Made by a program: the position numbers and the translations under genes
Notes under the pieces: generated by a model
Told to the model about the DNA's origin: nothing
Database searches by the model: none
The model's input: the letters and a program-made list of their open reading frames with translations, nothing else
Part shown: one piece after another, positions 1 to 11,994 of the stretch
Layout: each line of letters starts with the position of its first letter
How positions within the stretch are numbered: position 1 is the stretch's first letter
DNA from: Pantoea sp. CCBC3-3-1
GTDB taxonomy: Bacteria > Pseudomonadota > Gammaproteobacteria > Enterobacterales > Enterobacteriaceae
Length of the DNA: 64,000 nt
Reading direction: 5' to 3'
Assembly: GCF_007981265.1 (NCBI RefSeq)
Contig: NZ_CP034363.1
Span: 3,782,001 to 3,846,000 of the forward strand

Positions 1-57
1 GCACAAACCCTCCCACGCGATGGTGCAGCCTACGGCGCAATAAGCCTCAAGGCGTAA
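1..57 (+). CDS. possible 3' end of an unidentified plus-strand gene (partial)
   Basis: Frame 1 is open from the window edge to a TAA at 55-57 and would encode the last 18 residues of a protein ending in ISLKA. A hairpin with a short T-run follows at once, as expected behind a gene that enters from the left. Frame 2 also stops nearby, at 41-43, so the frame is not certain. Too little is visible to name the protein. Confidence 0.3.
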   Translation, partial: AQTLPRDGAAYGAISLKA

Positions 58-59
58 CA

Positions 60-96
60 AACGGCCCGCATCATCTCAGGCGCGGGCCGTTTTGCT
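60..96 (+). terminator. rho-independent terminator
   Basis: A nine-base stem (ACGGCCCGC with GCGGGCCGT) is followed by TTTTGCTT on the plus strand. It ends whatever plus-strand gene enters from the left edge. The T-run is only on the plus side, so it probably does not serve the lipoprotein gene on the minus strand. Confidence 0.7.
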
Positions 97-108
97 TAGC
101 GTTACCTG

Positions 109-531
109 TTAACCCCCACGCGCACCAATTGGATTCAGGATAATGCGTGCGGGTGGTGGCTCAATGCTGTACATGCCGCCGTTAAACGGATCGACCAGCA
201 GCCAGCCGGGGAAGCCGCCCAGCGGAATGTTGCCCAGCAGATACCAGAGGTTAGCCTTCTCTTTCAGCGGGATAGTCTGTGGCACAAAACCGGGCTGCTC
301 CAGCATCAGCAGGAATTTCTTTTTGCCAAAATAGCTGCCGTCGGACTTAGCCAGCGTCACGGTTTTTGGCGTGTAGCCTTCCGCTACCGCCCTGCCCGTT
401 TCATCCTGTACGACGAATTTTGCGCCCTGCGGCCAGCTCTGGATGGTCACGTCCTGGGTTTTATCGCCCACGATAGTCGCACACCCACTCAGTAGCCACG
501 CCGAGGCCAGCGCCAGTAAAAGAAGTCTCAT
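109..531 (-). CDS. small outer-membrane-type lipoprotein of unknown function
   Basis: The protein has 140 residues. It starts with a short basic and hydrophobic signal peptide ending in a lipobox (LLSGC, Cys17), so it should be lipidated and anchored in the envelope. After the Cys comes a beta-rich segment with a PQGAKFVV strand and a GYTP turn, which resembles PEGA-type or YceK-like surface repeats. The C-terminal part is rich in Gly, Pro and aromatic residues (GGFPGWLLVDPFNGGMY). It stands alone between a terminator and mmuM and no partner is evident. I recognise the type of protein but no named family member, so no function is claimed. Confidence 0.75.
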   Translation of the reverse strand: MRLLLLALASAWLLSGCATIVGDKTQDVTIQSWPQGAKFVVQDETGRAVAEGYTPKTVTLAKSDGSYFGKKKFLLMLEQPGFVPQTIPLKEKANLWYLLGNIPLGGFPGWLLVDPFNGGMYSIEPPPARIILNPIGARGG

Positions 532-626
532 AAGCTTTCCTGCCAGGTTAAATAGTGAGAATAGTCCAGGCGGGTTTGATAATCACGCCCGATGCGATCG
601 GGCGATGATGTAAACCTCAGGAAGCT

Positions 627-1550
627 TTATCGGCAGCGCTGCGCAATAGCTTTAATATCGGCAGGCGTGGTACGGCAGCAGCCACCAATCAGTTTTGCCC
701 CGGCGGCCTGCCAGTCGGCAAGATTATCGATCAGCGTGCAGGTTGAGGCATCGCTGTGCCAGCGTTTACTGATGGCGTCATACTGCTCACCCGAATTGGG
801 ATAGACCACCAGCGGCTTCTCGCTTAATGCTGAGAAGACCTTCAGCGCAGCCGTCACCTTATCCAGCGCGATGCAGTTGATGCCCAGCGCCACCACCTGA
901 GGAACGTTATCCAGAAACGCCAGCACATCGGCCAGCGGCGTACCGTCGCTAAGATGGTCGCTGTCTCGCAGCGTGAACGAGAACCAGGCGGGGGTAGCTG
1001 GAAACGCCTGTAGTAAAGCCACCAGCGCCTGGATCTCCGCGAATGAAGGCAGCGTTTCACAGGCAAGGATATCCGCCCCCGCCGCCACCAGCGCCTCAAT
1101 TCGCGGACGGTGGAAAGCCATCATCTCCTGCTGAGGCAGAGCATAATCGCCGCGATATTCCGAGCCGTCGGCAAGATAAGCGCCATAAGGCCCGACCGAT
1201 CCGGCCACCAGCAAAGCGGCACCCTCCGGTTGCGTCGCCAGGTAGTCTGTTCTGGCGCGGCTCGCCAGCTCAACGCTTCTGGCAATTAACTCAAGCGATT
1301 TTTCTTCACTCAGGCCACGCTTCGCAAAACCCTGCGGCGTCGCCTGATAGCTGGCGGTGATCGCCACCTGCGCGCCCGCGCTGAAATAGTCGTAATGCAC
1401 CTGATAAATCAGTTCCGGGTTTTCAATCAGCACTTTAGCCGACCACAGCGCATCGCTTAAATCGCAGCCCCGCGCTTCCAGTTCGGTCGCCATTGCGCCA
1501 TCCAGCACCAGGCCGGAAGCCACCAGCCTTGTAATATCAGTCAGGGACAT
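627..1550 (-). CDS. mmuM: homocysteine S-methyltransferase
   Basis: MmuM transfers a methyl group from S-methylmethionine (or S-adenosylmethionine) to homocysteine, giving methionine, in the cytosol. The 307-residue protein is full length for the family. It keeps the three zinc-ligand cysteines in the expected places: Cys226 in the LGINC segment and Cys291-Cys292 in the C-terminal GGCC motif. The N-terminal DGAMATELE segment is the usual start of the barrel. It overlaps the permease gene mmuP by 14 bases, so the two are translated from one message, and control by the MetJ boxes upstream of mmuP should cover both. Identification is firm. Confidence 0.96.
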   Translation of the reverse strand: MSLTDITRLVASGLVLDGAMATELEARGCDLSDALWSAKVLIENPELIYQVHYDYFSAGAQVAITASYQATPQGFAKRGLSEEKSLELIARSVELASRARTDYLATQPEGAALLVAGSVGPYGAYLADGSEYRGDYALPQQEMMAFHRPRIEALVAAGADILACETLPSFAEIQALVALLQAFPATPAWFSFTLRDSDHLSDGTPLADVLAFLDNVPQVVALGINCIALDKVTAALKVFSALSEKPLVVYPNSGEQYDAISKRWHSDASTCTLIDNLADWQAAGAKLIGGCCRTTPADIKAIAQRCR

Positions 1551-2955
1551 GCTGAACCTCCTTTGCCAGCTCGCGTTTTCTCACCAGCTGCGTGAAATAG
1601 TAAGCGCCATAGCAGAGCGCGACAAAAGGCAGACCGCAGTACAACGCAATACGCTGTTCAGGATCGAACGCCAGCCCGATGCAGGCCAGCAGGCAGAGCA
1701 AAAAGCCCAGCACCGGCGTCAATGGATACCACGGCGCGCGGTACTTCAGATCCGACAGCGGTTTGCCCGCACGCAAATGTGCACGACGGAAAAAGTAGTG
1801 GGAAGCGCAGATACTCAGCCAGACGGCGACCACGGCAAAACCGGAGATAGCCGACAGCGCCACGAACACCGTGTCTGGCGCAATCACGCTGGAAAACAGC
1901 GCCAGCAGCCCACCCAGCATACTGACGGAAATCGCCATCAGCGGAATGCCGCGGCGCGTCAGCTTAGCAAAGCAACGAGGCAGCGTTTGCTGATTAGAGA
2001 GCGACCACAGCATGCGGCCTGACGCATACAGGCCTGAGTTAGCGGCAGAAAGAATGGCTGTCAGGATCACAAAGTTAAAAATATCGGCGGCATAAGGAAT
2101 GCCAATCTTTTCAAATACCAGAACAAACGGACTTTTGACGATCCCGGCCTGATCCATTGGGATCAGCGCTGCCAGGATCAATACGGTACCAATAAAGAAG
2201 ATGATCAGGCGGGCAACAGTGGTACGGATAGCCAGCGGCAGAACCCTGTGCGGGTTTTCCGTTTCGCCTGCGGCGATGCCGATCAGTTCAGTACCGGAAA
2301 ATGCAAAGTTGACCGCCACCATCGTCATTAAAATCGGCAGTCCGCCATGGGGCAGCCAGCCAGAAGCGGTCAGGTTATGGAAGAACGGCGCGCTGCTGCC
2401 ATCTTTTAACGGAATAAAGCCGAACATGGCGGCTCCGCCCAGTACGATAAACGCCAGAATGGTGATCACTTTAATCACCGAAAACCAGAACTCACCTTCG
2501 GCGAAAAAGCGTGAGGAAACCACATTCAGCATAAAAATTAGCACGCAGAACAGCAGGCACCACAGCCAGACAGGCGAGTCAGGGAACCAGTATTGCATAC
2601 AGAAAGCGGCGGCGGTCAGGCTTGATCCCAACGCCACGGTCCAGGTAAGCCAGTAAAGCCAGGCAACGGTATACCCCGTCGCCGGGCCAAGATAGCGTGC
2701 GGCGTAAACGTGGAACGCACCGGTCTCGGGCATGGCCACGGAAAGCTCGCCAAGGCTCAGCATGACCAGGTAGACCACCAGCGCGCCAATCAGATAAGCC
2801 AGCAGCGTGCCCGCTGCGCCGGTGGTTGAAATTATGTAGCCGGTGTTGAAAAACAGGCCGGTGCCGATGACGCCGCCAAGAGAGAGCATCACCAGATGGC
2901 GCGCTTTCATGCTGCGTTTGAACTGTTGCGTGTTGTCCTGCTGGGTTTGTTGCAT
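1537..2955 (-). CDS. mmuP: S-methylmethionine permease
   Basis: MmuP is an inner-membrane amino-acid/proton symporter of the APC superfamily, here 472 residues with about 12 membrane segments. The N-terminal [16 protein letters not shown] motif is the APC substrate-binding loop, and a later [12 protein letters not shown] segment is also typical. It imports plant-derived S-methylmethionine for the downstream methyltransferase MmuM, whose start overlaps the mmuP stop. The gene is first in the operon, directly behind tandem MetJ boxes. Other amino-acid permeases of the family look similar, but adjacency to mmuM and the methionine operator settle the assignment. Confidence 0.94.
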   Translation of the reverse strand: MQQTQQDNTQQFKRSMKARHLVMLSLGGVIGTGLFFNTGYIISTTGAAGTLLAYLIGALVVYLVMLSLGELSVAMPETGAFHVYAARYLGPATGYTVAWLYWLTWTVALGSSLTAAAFCMQYWFPDSPVWLWCLLFCVLIFMLNVVSSRFFAEGEFWFSVIKVITILAFIVLGGAAMFGFIPLKDGSSAPFFHNLTASGWLPHGGLPILMTMVAVNFAFSGTELIGIAAGETENPHRVLPLAIRTTVARLIIFFIGTVLILAALIPMDQAGIVKSPFVLVFEKIGIPYAADIFNFVILTAILSAANSGLYASGRMLWSLSNQQTLPRCFAKLTRRGIPLMAISVSMLGGLLALFSSVIAPDTVFVALSAISGFAVVAVWLSICASHYFFRRAHLRAGKPLSDLKYRAPWYPLTPVLGFLLCLLACIGLAFDPEQRIALYCGLPFVALCYGAYYFTQLVRKRELAKEVQHVPD

Positions 2956-2964
2956 TGCTGTGTT

Positions 2965-2988
2965 ATCCGTATAGACGTCTAAACTTCT
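2965..2988 (-). promoter_or_regulatory. three tandem MetJ boxes
   Basis: The central octamer 2973-2980 is a perfect MetJ half-operator, AGACGTCT. The flanking octamers in the same phase match at 5 of 8 (2965-2972) and 6 of 8 (2981-2988) positions. MetJ binds two or more adjacent octamers, so this fits repression of mmuPM by MetJ with S-adenosylmethionine. The array lies 9 to 33 bases upstream of the mmuP start. Confidence 0.8.
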
Positions 2989-3103
2989 ACTCAGTCAGCG
3001 TTATACCTGGTCTACAGCAGTAAAGCAACGTTACAGATCGCAGGGAGATGCAGGATGCCAGCGCACTCTCTGGCGAGACGCGCTGAATCGCTTAGGGAGG
3101 AGA

Positions 3104-3439
3104 TCAGTCGAACATGTGTTCGAGATAACGTTCAAGCGCGGCGCGCGAGCTGAAGCCGTGAGGAATGCCGTAATGATCCTGACTGTCTCCCACCAGATAC
3201 ATGGGGAACTGCACATAGTGCTCGCAGGTTTTAATCTCCGATGCCGGAACGGCAAAGCTGTGGCTTTTTTCCTTTAACGTAGGATGAATGACCAGCGCGG
3301 TGCGGCCCAAACGTGCTTCGCGGTTGACATAAACGTAACTGTCGCCACGGCGAAATCCGTAAGCTTTTGCCGTTACGGCGTCCATCTCAAATCCCGCTTT
3401 TTCCAGTACGCGAGCGACCTCATCAGGGCGTAAATACAT
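3104..3439 (-). CDS. ygaC: YgaC family protein
   Basis: This is the conserved small cytoplasmic protein YgaC, 111 residues from the start chosen here. The start is the ATG at 3439 ([14 protein letters not shown]), which matches the E. coli N-terminus and has an AGAGGA ribosome site; an upstream in-frame ATG would add 11 unmatched residues. The motifs [22 protein letters not shown] and [16 protein letters not shown] are family hallmarks. The molecular role is not established; the E. coli gene is reported to respond to Fur, but I could not see a convincing Fur box here. It lies divergent from ygaM, as in E. coli. Confidence 0.88.
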   Translation of the reverse strand: MYLRPDEVARVLEKAGFEMDAVTAKAYGFRRGDSYVYVNREARLGRTALVIHPTLKEKSHSFAVPASEIKTCEHYVQFPMYLVGDSQDHYGIPHGFSSRAALERYLEHMFD

Positions 3440-3601
3440 GTTTAATCCTCTAATACTTGCCAACCCCGCCACCTTACCTCAGCGCCAGGGCGCAGGGCTT
3501 TCGGAATTGTCCACAAACGGCACTGAACAGGACCAGCGCCATTAAAAATCTCTCTGATAGTCTATAGTAAAGAGTACGAATCATTTCCACGGGAGATAAA
3601 A

Positions 3602-3928
3602 ATGTTTAACCGGACGACCAAAAATGAAGACATTGATATCAATCAGGACGTCGCTCAGTTAGCCGATACCCTCGACGATTTGCTGAAATCTTACGGTAGC
3701 AAAGCTCAGGATGAGGTTGACGGCGCCCGCTCAAGAGCGGAAGCCCTGCTGAAGGAAACACGCGCCAAACTGCATGGCCGTAATCGTGTGACTCAGGTTG
3801 CCAAAGAAGCCACGCAACAGGTTGACACTTACGTTCGTGACAAGCCATGGCACGGTGTCGGTATTGGTACAGCTTTAGGTATTTTTGTTGGGGCGTTAAT
3901 TGCCACAACCACGACTACCCGCAACTAA
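3602..3928 (+). CDS. ygaM: ElaB/YqjD-family membrane-anchored protein YgaM
   Basis: The 108-residue protein has the DUF883 layout: a soluble, charged helical domain (about residues 10-80) and a single C-terminal membrane helix with a glycine zipper (GVGIGTALGIFVGALIA). ElaB and YqjD tether to the inner membrane through this tail and bind ribosomes in stationary phase; YgaM is their paralogue and is presumed to act alike. It is monocistronic, with an SD (GGGAGA) just upstream and a strong terminator just behind. Confidence 0.9.
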   Translation: MFNRTTKNEDIDINQDVAQLADTLDDLLKSYGSKAQDEVDGARSRAEALLKETRAKLHGRNRVTQVAKEATQQVDTYVRDKPWHGVGIGTALGIFVGALIATTTTTRN

Positions 3929-3945
3929 TTCAGTCTACGCTTATC

Positions 3946-3971
3946 ATCCCCGCGCTGCGGGGATTTTTTTT
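3946..3971 (+). terminator. terminator of ygaM
   Basis: A perfect eight-base stem (ATCCCCGC / GCGGGGAT) with a three-base loop is followed by eight T residues. Confidence 0.92.
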
Positions 3972-4152
3972 GCCCGAAGCCGGGAGGCAGAGATATCAGG
4001 TCCAATTTGGGAAACGCCTTCAGCAATAATGGCGAAATTTTCACCCTCTCTCTTAACCTAATCTACAATTTTTTACAGTAAAACTTTCTCAATTTTTTTT
4101 ATTTCCGCTTCAGGCCAGGCTTCTCAAGGGTTCCACCCGCTTCGCTGATAAA

Positions 4153-4199
4153 ATCCCACATCTTGTGCGGTTGCAATGCAACAATACTACATCTAGTAT
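4153..4199 (+). promoter_or_regulatory. two NrdR-like boxes upstream of nrdHIEF
   Basis: Two sites resemble the NrdR consensus acaCwAtATaTwGwgt. The one at 4184-4199 contains a perfect dyad (ATACTA/TAGTAT around CATC), and the one at 4153-4168 is weaker (CCACATCTTGTG core). Their centres are 31 bases apart, about three helical turns, which is the spacing known for cooperative NrdR binding. They lie about 100-140 bases upstream of nrdH. NrdR represses ribonucleotide reductase genes when dATP is plentiful. The rest of the 3972-4295 gap shows only AT-rich DNA. Confidence 0.72.
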
Positions 4200-4295
4200 T
4201 TAAAACATCAAATCGACCACAACATGTGGCCCGCAACGGCATCGAAAACAGTAAACCGTGCCGGGCTCCAACCCACCTGAAGGGTAATACGAATC

Positions 4296-4535
4296 ATGCG
4301 CATTATTATTTACACTAAAAATAACTGTGTCCAGTGCAATGCGACGAAAAATGCGATGGACAAGCAGGGTATCGATTATCAGCTGGTGAATCTTGATCAT
4401 GAACCTGCTGCGGTAGAAACGCTGAAATCGTTGGGCTATCGCCAGGTGCCGGTGGTGATGGCCGAAGAAGAGCACTGGAGCGGTTTTCGCCCCGATAAAA
4501 TTTCTGCATTAAGCCATGCGGCACTGCGAGGCTGA
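4296..4535 (+). CDS. nrdH: glutaredoxin-like electron donor NrdH
   Basis: NrdH is a 79-residue redoxin with a glutaredoxin-like sequence and thioredoxin-like reactivity. It re-reduces the NrdE active site, and thioredoxin reductase reduces it in turn. The CVQC active site is at residues 11-14, and the C-terminal WSGFRPDKI motif that separates NrdH from ordinary glutaredoxins is present. It is the first gene of the four-gene operon. nrdI starts four bases after its stop. Confidence 0.97.
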   Translation: MRIIIYTKNNCVQCNATKNAMDKQGIDYQLVNLDHEPAAVETLKSLGYRQVPVVMAEEEHWSGFRPDKISALSHAALRG

Positions 4536-4539
4536 GCCA

Positions 4540-4922
4540 ATGTCCATACTGGTTTATTTTTCCAGCCAGTCGGAAAACACTCACCGCTTCGTCGTCCGTA
4601 CCGGCCTGCCCGCCCGGCGCATCCCGCTGGATAGCAATCGGCGTTTGCAGGTACAGGAACCCTATATTTTAGTGGTTCCCAGCTATGGCGGCGGTACCGC
4701 CCGTGGCGCGGTGCCTAAACAAGTCATTCAATTTCTAAACGATGTCAGTAATCGCCAGCTAATCCGTGGCGTCATTGCGGCGGGCAACCGCAACTTTGGC
4801 GAAGGCTACTGCCTGGCGGGCAGCATTATTGCGCAAAAATGTCAGGTTCCCTGCCTGTATCGCTTTGAGCTGCTGGGCACCGCCGACGACATCGCGAACG
4901 TTCATCACGGAGTAACCCAATT

Positions 4923-4950
<28 letters not shown>
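4540..4950 (+). CDS. nrdI: flavodoxin-like NrdI, class Ib reductase cofactor activase
   Basis: NrdI is a flavin protein that supplies the oxidant for assembling the dimanganese-tyrosyl radical cofactor in NrdF. The chosen start at 4540 ([14 protein letters not shown]) gives 136 residues, equal to the E. coli protein; an earlier ATG at 4516 would overlap nrdH. The [11 protein letters not shown] loop is the FMN phosphate site, and the [13 protein letters not shown] segment is the family signature. Its 3' end overlaps the nrdE start by 28 bases. Confidence 0.96.
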
Positions 4951-8055
<3,105 letters not shown>

Positions 8056-8080
8056 CCGTTAACGGCTGACAAACTCAACG

Positions 8081-8124
8081 CTAATTATTTTTTATTAATC
8101 GATCGTTCAATAAAAAATAATTAG
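8081..8124. repeat. perfect 16-bp AT-rich inverted repeat between nrdF and proV
   Basis: The arms 8081-8096 and 8109-8124 are exact reverse complements (CTAATTATTTTTTATT and its partner) with a 12-base spacer containing GATCGATC-like sequence. As RNA it would fold into a long, weak AT stem. It may end nrdF transcription or mark an H-NS/Fis-type bent DNA element for proU. There is no GC clamp, so it is not a standard terminator. The remaining bases to 8322 are AT-rich with no gene. Confidence 0.75.
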
Positions 8125-8322
8125 CCCCGTTCAGTCATTTTATTTGTCACTATTTCCCGCCAATGCATTTGCTTTCTGGCAATAATTTCTCATCTGCATG
8201 ACGTGATAATCACAAAATATTCCTTTTTTTTAGCCCACCACAATTCCCCGCCATCCCTTACCCTCTCTGGCATTTTCAGAGATGCGTGTCTCTCTTTACA
8301 ACTCAAATAGCTTTACTCAGGG

Positions 8323-8351
8323 TTGCCTCAGATTCCTAAGTGTGCGAGGGT
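8323..8351 (+). promoter_or_regulatory. proU main promoter (sigma-70)
   Basis: The -35 element TTGCCT (8323-8328) and the bases after it, CAGATTC, match the E. coli proU P2 promoter as I recall it. The -10 region is GAGGGT or the overlapping GGGTAT around 8346-8353. A leader of about 70 bases follows before proV. In E. coli this promoter is osmotically induced and silenced by H-NS through sequences reaching into proV. Confidence 0.7.
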
Positions 8352-8427
8352 ATAGACCGCTAATATTCGACCAGGACAAACCAGAAATATAAGATAATTA
8401 ACCGCTAACCAGGAAATTACTTCGTGC

Positions 8428-9624
8428 ATGGCTATTAAACTAGAAGTCAAAAATTTATATAAAGTTTTTGGGGAAAATCCCGATCGTGCCTTTAAGCACA
8501 TTGAAAAAGGAATCAGCAAAGAAGCGCTGCTGGCGAAAACAGGACTCTCTCTTGGCGTTAAAGATGCCAGTCTGGCCATTGAAGAAGGCGAGATATTCGT
8601 GATCATGGGGCTCTCCGGTTCCGGTAAGTCCACTATGGTTCGCCTTCTCAATCGTCTGATAGAACCTACCCGCGGACAGGTAATTATTGACGGCGTCGAT
8701 ATTGCCAAAATATCTGACAGTGAATTACGCGAAGTCCGCCGAAATAAAATCAGCATGGTATTCCAGTCGTTTGCATTAATGCCACATATGACGGTATTAA
8801 ATAATGCCGCCTTCGGCATGGAATTAGCAGGCATCCCCCTTCAGGAACGACAGGAAAAAGCGTTAGAAGCCTTACGTCAGGTAGGGCTGGATAATTATGC
8901 CCATGCTTACCCGGATGAATTATCTGGCGGTATGCGTCAGCGCGTTGGATTAGCCCGCGCGCTGGCGATAAACCCGGATATATTGTTGATGGACGAAGCC
9001 TTTTCAGCACTTGATCCGCTTATTCGTACCGAGATGCAGGATGAGCTGGTGAAGCTGCAATCACGCCACCAGCGCACCATTGTCTTTATTTCTCACGATC
9101 TGGATGAGGCAATGCGTATTGGCGATCGGATTGCCATTATGCAGGGCGGCGAAGTGGTGCAGGTCGGCACACCGGATGAGATCCTGAATAATCCGGCCAA
9201 TGACTACGTGAGAACCTTCTTCCGCGGTGTTGATATCAGCCATGTCTTCAGCGCGAAAGATATTGCCCGCCGCGCTGCCGGTTCGCTGATCCGTAAAGCG
9301 CCGGGTTTTGGTCCCCGTTCAGCCATCAAGCTGCTACAGGATGCCGACCGCGAATATGGTTACGTGCTGGAAAAACAACGGTTTGTCGGCGTTGTTTCCA
9401 CCGATTCGCTGAAGGCCGCGCTGGTGGCAGGGGTGGGTCTGGATCAGGCAATTTTGTCTTCTCCCGCCGCGATGCCTGCTGAGACCACGCTCAACGAACT
9501 GCTGTCACATGTCGCGCAGGCTCCCTGCGCGGTGCCGATTATCGGCGAAGATAATCAGTACGTCGGCATTATTTCCAAGGGCATGTTGCTACAGGCATTA
9601 GATCGTGAGGGCGCAGCGCAATGA
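8428..9624 (+). CDS. proV: glycine betaine/proline betaine ABC importer, ATPase ProV
   Basis: ProV is the ATPase of the ProU osmoprotectant importer, 398 residues. It shows Walker [10 protein letters not shown] (about residue 61), the signature [15 protein letters not shown], Walker [14 protein letters not shown] and the switch His in ISHDLDEA. The C-terminal region from about 280 to 398 carries two CBS motifs, which sense ionic strength in related OpuA ATPases. The gene begins the operon and overlaps proW by four bases (ATGA). Confidence 0.98.
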   Translation: MAIKLEVKNLYKVFGENPDRAFKHIEKGISKEALLAKTGLSLGVKDASLAIEEGEIFVIMGLSGSGKSTMVRLLNRLIEPTRGQVIIDGVDIAKISDSELREVRRNKISMVFQSFALMPHMTVLNNAAFGMELAGIPLQERQEKALEALRQVGLDNYAHAYPDELSGGMRQRVGLARALAINPDILLMDEAFSALDPLIRTEMQDELVKLQSRHQRTIVFISHDLDEAMRIGDRIAIMQGGEVVQVGTPDEILNNPANDYVRTFFRGVDISHVFSAKDIARRAAGSLIRKAPGFGPRSAIKLLQDADREYGYVLEKQRFVGVVSTDSLKAALVAGVGLDQAILSSPAAMPAETTLNELLSHVAQAPCAVPIIGEDNQYVGIISKGMLLQALDREGAAQ

Positions 9625-10796
9625 GTGATACCCGCAATCCATGGCAGACCGCCGACGCCGGCAATACGTCTGCCGCTGATGCTACGCAGGCAGCGACCAC
9701 CACACCGGCCAGTAGCGATCCCTGGGCGGCAGCGTCATCGGCACCCGCCGATGCTGCGCCCGCCAGTACCGCAGCGAATACAGGAACGGCCGACGCGTGG
9801 GGAGCCCCCACAGGCAGCCACGATGTCGCCGCCAGCGGCAGTGACTGGCTGAACAGCGCACCCGCGCCGCAGACAGAACACTTCAGCCTCCTCGATCCTT
9901 TTCATAAAACGCTGATCCCACTGGACAGCTGGATTACCAGCGGGATCGACTGGATCGTTTCCCATTTCCGCCCCGTTTTCCAGGGGATTCGCATCCCGGT
10001 GGATTACATTCTTAGCACCTTCCAGCATCTGCTAATGGGATTGCCCGCGCCGGTCGCGATTGTGCTGTTTGCGCTTATTGCGTGGCAGATTGCCACCCCG
10101 GCCATGGGCATCGCCACGCTGATTTCCCTGATCGTCATCGGTGCTATCGGTGCCTGGTCTCAGGCGATGGTGACGCTGGCGCTGGTGCTCACCGCCCTGC
10201 TGTTCTGTATTGTTATTGGGCTTCCGCTGGGGATCTGGCTTGCACGCAGTGAAAAAGCCGCCAAAATCATTCGCCCGATGCTGGACGCGATGCAAACCAC
10301 GCCCGCCTTTGTCTACCTGGTACCTGTCGTTATGCTGTTTGGTATCGGCAACGTGCCTGGCGTAGTCGTCACAATTATCTTTGCGCTGCCGCCGGTTGTC
10401 CGTCTGACCATTCTGGGCATCAAACAGGTTCCGGCCGATTTAACAGAGGCTGCCGAGTCGTTCGGTGCCAATCCGCGCCAGATGCTGTTCAAAGTGCAGC
10501 TGCCACTGGCGATGCCCACCATTATGGCTGGTGTAAACCAGACTTTAATGCTGGCGCTGTCGATGGTGGTAATTGCCTCGATGATCGCCGTGGGCGGACT
10601 GGGGCAGATGGTTCTGCGAGGCATTGGCCGCCTGGATATGGGGCTGGCGACGGTGGGTGGCGTAGGTATCGTGATCCTCGCTATCATCCTTGACCGCCTG
10701 ACTCAGTCCATGGGCCGCGACAGCCGCAGCCGTGGCGCTCGTCGCTGGTATGCAACCGGACCTTTAGGGCTGTTTACTCGTCCCTTCCGTAAATAA
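9621..10796 (+). CDS. proW: glycine betaine/proline betaine ABC importer, permease ProW
   Basis: ProW is the membrane subunit of ProU. The conserved part begins near residue 80 ([16 protein letters not shown]). The ABC permease EAA loop is visible as [24 protein letters not shown]. At 391 residues it is about 37 longer than E. coli ProW: the N-terminal tail is an Ala/Thr/Asp-rich, low-complexity cytoplasmic stretch of about 90 residues. Start is ATG at 9621, overlapping proV. Function is secure; the long tail is the only unusual point. Confidence 0.97.
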   Translation: MSDTRNPWQTADAGNTSAADATQAATTTPASSDPWAAASSAPADAAPASTAANTGTADAWGAPTGSHDVAASGSDWLNSAPAPQTEHFSLLDPFHKTLIPLDSWITSGIDWIVSHFRPVFQGIRIPVDYILSTFQHLLMGLPAPVAIVLFALIAWQIATPAMGIATLISLIVIGAIGAWSQAMVTLALVLTALLFCIVIGLPLGIWLARSEKAAKIIRPMLDAMQTTPAFVYLVPVVMLFGIGNVPGVVVTIIFALPPVVRLTILGIKQVPADLTEAAESFGANPRQMLFKVQLPLAMPTIMAGVNQTLMLALSMVVIASMIAVGGLGQMVLRGIGRLDMGLATVGGVGIVILAIILDRLTQSMGRDSRSRGARRWYATGPLGLFTRPFRK

Positions 10797-10869
10797 TTCA
10801 TTCTCATTTCAGGTGGCGTGCGATGCTCGCCACCCGCTCCTTCCCTCAAAATAAAAAAAGGATCTCACT

Positions 10870-11865
10870 ATGCGTAAGACAGCATTGTTAGCCGCCGCAT
10901 TCACTACGCTCTCCGTCACGCACGTTTATGCCGCGGAGCTGCCGGGGAAAGGTATTACCGTTAAACCGGTGCAAAGCACGATTACGGAAGAAACCTTTCA
11001 GACGCTGCTGGTCAGCCGCGCACTGGAGAAACTCGGCTATACCGTCGATGACCCCAGCGAAGTGGACTACAACGTCGGCTATACCTCGCTGGCTTCCGGC
11101 GACGGTACGTTTACTGCGGTAAACTGGCAGCCGCTGCATGATGATATGTATAAAGCCGCAGGGGGCGACGCGAAGTTTTTCCGTCAGGGCACTTATGTTC
11201 AGGGCGCCGCTCAGGGCTACCTTATCGATAAAAAAACCGCTGAGAAATATCACATCACCCGTATCGACCAGCTGAAAGATCCCAAGCTGGCCAGGCTGTT
11301 CGACAGCAACAATGACGGCAAAGCAGATTTGACCGGCTGTACGCCAGGCTGGGGATGTGAAGCGGTGATCAACCATCAGATCCAGGCCTATGGCCTGAGC
11401 AATACGGTTGAACATAACCAGGGTAACTACTCGGCCATGATCGCCGATACCCTTACGCGCTTTAAAGAAGGTAAACCCATCCTTTATTACACCTGGACCC
11501 CGTACTGGGTAAGTGACGTGCTGGTGCCGGGCCGCGATGTTGTATGGTTACAGGTGCCTTTCTCTGCGATGCCGGGCGCGCAGAAAGAGATGGAGACCAA
11601 ACTGCCGAACGGCGCTAACTATGGCTTCCCGGTAAATACCATGCATATTGTGGCGAACAAAGCCTGGACGGAGAAAAACCCTGCGGCCGCGAAACTGTTT
11701 TCCGAGATGAAATTACCGATTGCGGACATTAATGCCCAGAATTCTCGTATGCATCAGGGACAGTCCAGCGAAGCGGATATTAATGCTCACGTCGATGGCT
11801 GGATTAACGCGCACCAGGCGGTATTTGACGGCTGGATCAAGGATGCGCTGGCTGCCGCCCACTAA
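10870..11865 (+). CDS. proX: glycine betaine-binding periplasmic protein ProX
   Basis: ProX is the soluble periplasmic receptor of ProU, 331 residues. A signal peptide of about 21 residues ends at VYA-A. Tryptophans that build the cation-pi box are present ([15 protein letters not shown]). A cysteine pair near [11 protein letters not shown] is also conserved in E. coli. It lies 73 bases behind proW with its own AAGGAT-type ribosome site. A weak hairpin (ATAAAGG/CCTTTAT, 11878-11901) follows the stop. Confidence 0.98.
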   Translation: MRKTALLAAAFTTLSVTHVYAAELPGKGITVKPVQSTITEETFQTLLVSRALEKLGYTVDDPSEVDYNVGYTSLASGDGTFTAVNWQPLHDDMYKAAGGDAKFFRQGTYVQGAAQGYLIDKKTAEKYHITRIDQLKDPKLARLFDSNNDGKADLTGCTPGWGCEAVINHQIQAYGLSNTVEHNQGNYSAMIADTLTRFKEGKPILYYTWTPYWVSDVLVPGRDVVWLQVPFSAMPGAQKEMETKLPNGANYGFPVNTMHIVANKAWTEKNPAAAKLFSEMKLPIADINAQNSRMHQGQSSEADINAHVDGWINAHQAVFDGWIKDALAAAH

Positions 11866-11994
11866 TTTACTGACACGATAAAGGGCAGCGATGTCCTTTA
11901 TGTCACTGGTAAGCTTTGTTAATTATCCTGTGAGTGAAATAATTTTTTAGGTTACTATTCGTCTAACAGTCTTTTAACAACCTTGACGATTAAA

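Noticed and set aside
3540..3601. Possible Fur box between ygaC and ygaM
   Set aside because: The AT-rich stretch around 3552-3590 matches the 19-base Fur consensus too poorly to claim.
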